64,000 bases of DNA. It comes from Planctomycetota bacterium. Lineage in GTDB: Bacteria; Planctomycetota; Planctomycetia; Gemmatales; Gemmataceae. The DNA is taken from assembly GCA_029777335.1 (NCBI GenBank), contig JAKOSN010000172.1, positions 46,776-110,775 on the forward strand, given 5' to 3'. Shown piece by piece: positions 63,622 through 64,000 of the stretch. The notes under the pieces are model-generated. The model made no database searches. It was given only the letters and a program-made list of their open reading frames with translations, and was not told the origin of the DNA. A program made the translations under genes and the position numbers. Each line of letters opens with the position of its first letter. The first letter of the stretch is position 1.

Positions 63622-63663
63622 TTGTCTTCCCCCTCTGTCCAGCGCGACCGAGGGGGAGGACAA
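63622..63663 (+). other. Strong intercistronic hairpin
   Basis: A 14-base stem (63622-63635 with 63650-63663, one T-G wobble) around a 14-base loop, with a C5/G5 core. It lies 33 bases after the Gfo/Idh stop and 67 bases before the redoxin start. No T-run follows, so it may be a factor-dependent terminator or an mRNA-stabilising stem. Confidence 0.55.
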
Positions 63664-63730
63664 TGTTCTGTGGGGGTGTTTTCGCGCGCCGCTGAACCAC
63701 CTGGTCTGCCCCGTATCCTGAGGTGTTTCC

Positions 63731-64000
63731 ATGCAACGCCAGCTACCGATCGTATGTCTGCTGGTTTTTCTCAGCGCCCTTACCGTCTCCTCCCTGGCGC
63801 AGAGTGGCGGGAAAAAAGCCCCTGCACCCGCCCGTCACATTAGCAACTTCTCCCTGAAGGATCCACGTGATAACCGCTCCCTCGCGTTCAAGGACCTCAA
63901 GGACCGCAAAGCAATCGTGGTGGTCTTCGTCGGAACTGAATGTCCGGTGAACAACGCCTTCCTTCCCGAACTCATTCGCTTGCACAAGGAATTCTCTCCC
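63731..64000 (+). CDS. Secreted redoxin/thioredoxin-fold protein (3' end off window)
   Basis: The first 90 residues of a secreted protein: signal peptide LPIVCLLVFLSALTVSSLAQ, a short basic linker, then ISNFSLKDPRDNRSLAFKDLKDRKAIVVVFVGTECPVNNAFLPEL. This is the redoxin (AhpC/TSA) fold start with GTECP: one active-site Cys followed by Pro, as in planctomycete redoxin-domain proteins that often carry further cytochrome or repeat domains. The rest lies beyond the window, so its full architecture is unknown. Confidence 0.8.
   Translation, partial: MQRQLPIVCLLVFLSALTVSSLAQSGGKKAPAPARHISNFSLKDPRDNRSLAFKDLKDRKAIVVVFVGTECPVNNAFLPELIRLHKEFSP

Noticed and set aside
62281..63732. A 483-aa open frame on the minus strand
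   Set aside because: Antisense to the Tat-exported Gfo/Idh gene with intact EKP motif; no recognisable domain in the antisense product.

Overview
The window looks like a chromosomal segment of a planctomycete (Planctomycetota, most likely a Gemmatales-type lineage). The basis is a set of lineage-marking families: two PSCyt1/DUF1549/DUF1553 cytochrome proteins, three DUF1501 proteins, a DUF1559 prepilin-like protein, a PEP-CTERM protein, a giant membrane Ser/Thr kinase and many Gfo/Idh/MocA oxidoreductases with Tat-type leaders. No rRNA, tRNA, transposase, integrase or CRISPR array was seen. Genes are dense and on both strands. Names are family-level inferences from motifs read in the translations; no database search was possible.

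Layout. 1-3766 (minus): rimO, pgsA, a Gfo/Idh oxidoreductase and an LpxL-type acyltransferase cut by the window edge. 3991-6818 (plus): lipA, tmk, holB and a tiny lipoprotein. 6808-13536 (minus): a PagL-like deacylase, ThiO-like oxidase, two tandem dynamin-like GTPases and a CHAD protein, together an envelope/membrane-flavoured cluster. 13867-16914 (plus): an unrecognised 484-aa protein and a phospholipase-D/cardiolipin-synthase lipoprotein. 16921-24348 (minus): rsmE, a 1325-aa receptor-like kinase, a Gfo/Idh-like protein fused to membrane helices, a membrane protein and a winged-helix regulator. 24471-28075 (plus): a six-gene run with three membrane proteins, a PAS-AAA-Fis regulator lacking GAFTGA, a receiver-like protein without its phospho-Asp, and a ferredoxin with an altered first cluster; this is the most system-like part of the window.

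28115-36923: a glycosyltransferase diverging from two tandem Gfo/Idh proteins and an MFS transporter (probable sugar module), then a cytidylate-kinase-like protein and a ClC channel separated by long, nearly gene-free stretches. 36988-44466 (minus): FAD monooxygenase, secreted isochorismatase-type hydrolase, and a PSCyt1/DUF1549/DUF1553 plus DUF1501 pair. 44685-48432 (plus): CorA transporter, THUMP-like methyltransferase and a lone DUF1501 protein. 48445-53171 (minus): the second DUF1501 plus PSCyt1/DUF1553 pair. 53381-54559: D-galactonate dehydratase (DgoD-like). 54560-58531 (minus): DUF1559 prepilin-like protein, lipoprotein and HEAT-repeat protein. 58532-59385 is a gene-free regulatory-looking gap. 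59386-64000: a small conserved protein, two Tat-type Gfo/Idh proteins, a PEP-CTERM protein and the start of a secreted redoxin.

The strongest leads are the PAS-AAA/pseudo-receiver/ferredoxin operon, the receptor kinase with a collagen-like spacer and its Gfo-membrane neighbour, the tandem dynamin-like GTPases with divergent G motifs, a cytochrome domain inserted inside DUF1549, and an intrinsic terminator buried in the coding end of the opposing dgoD-like gene.
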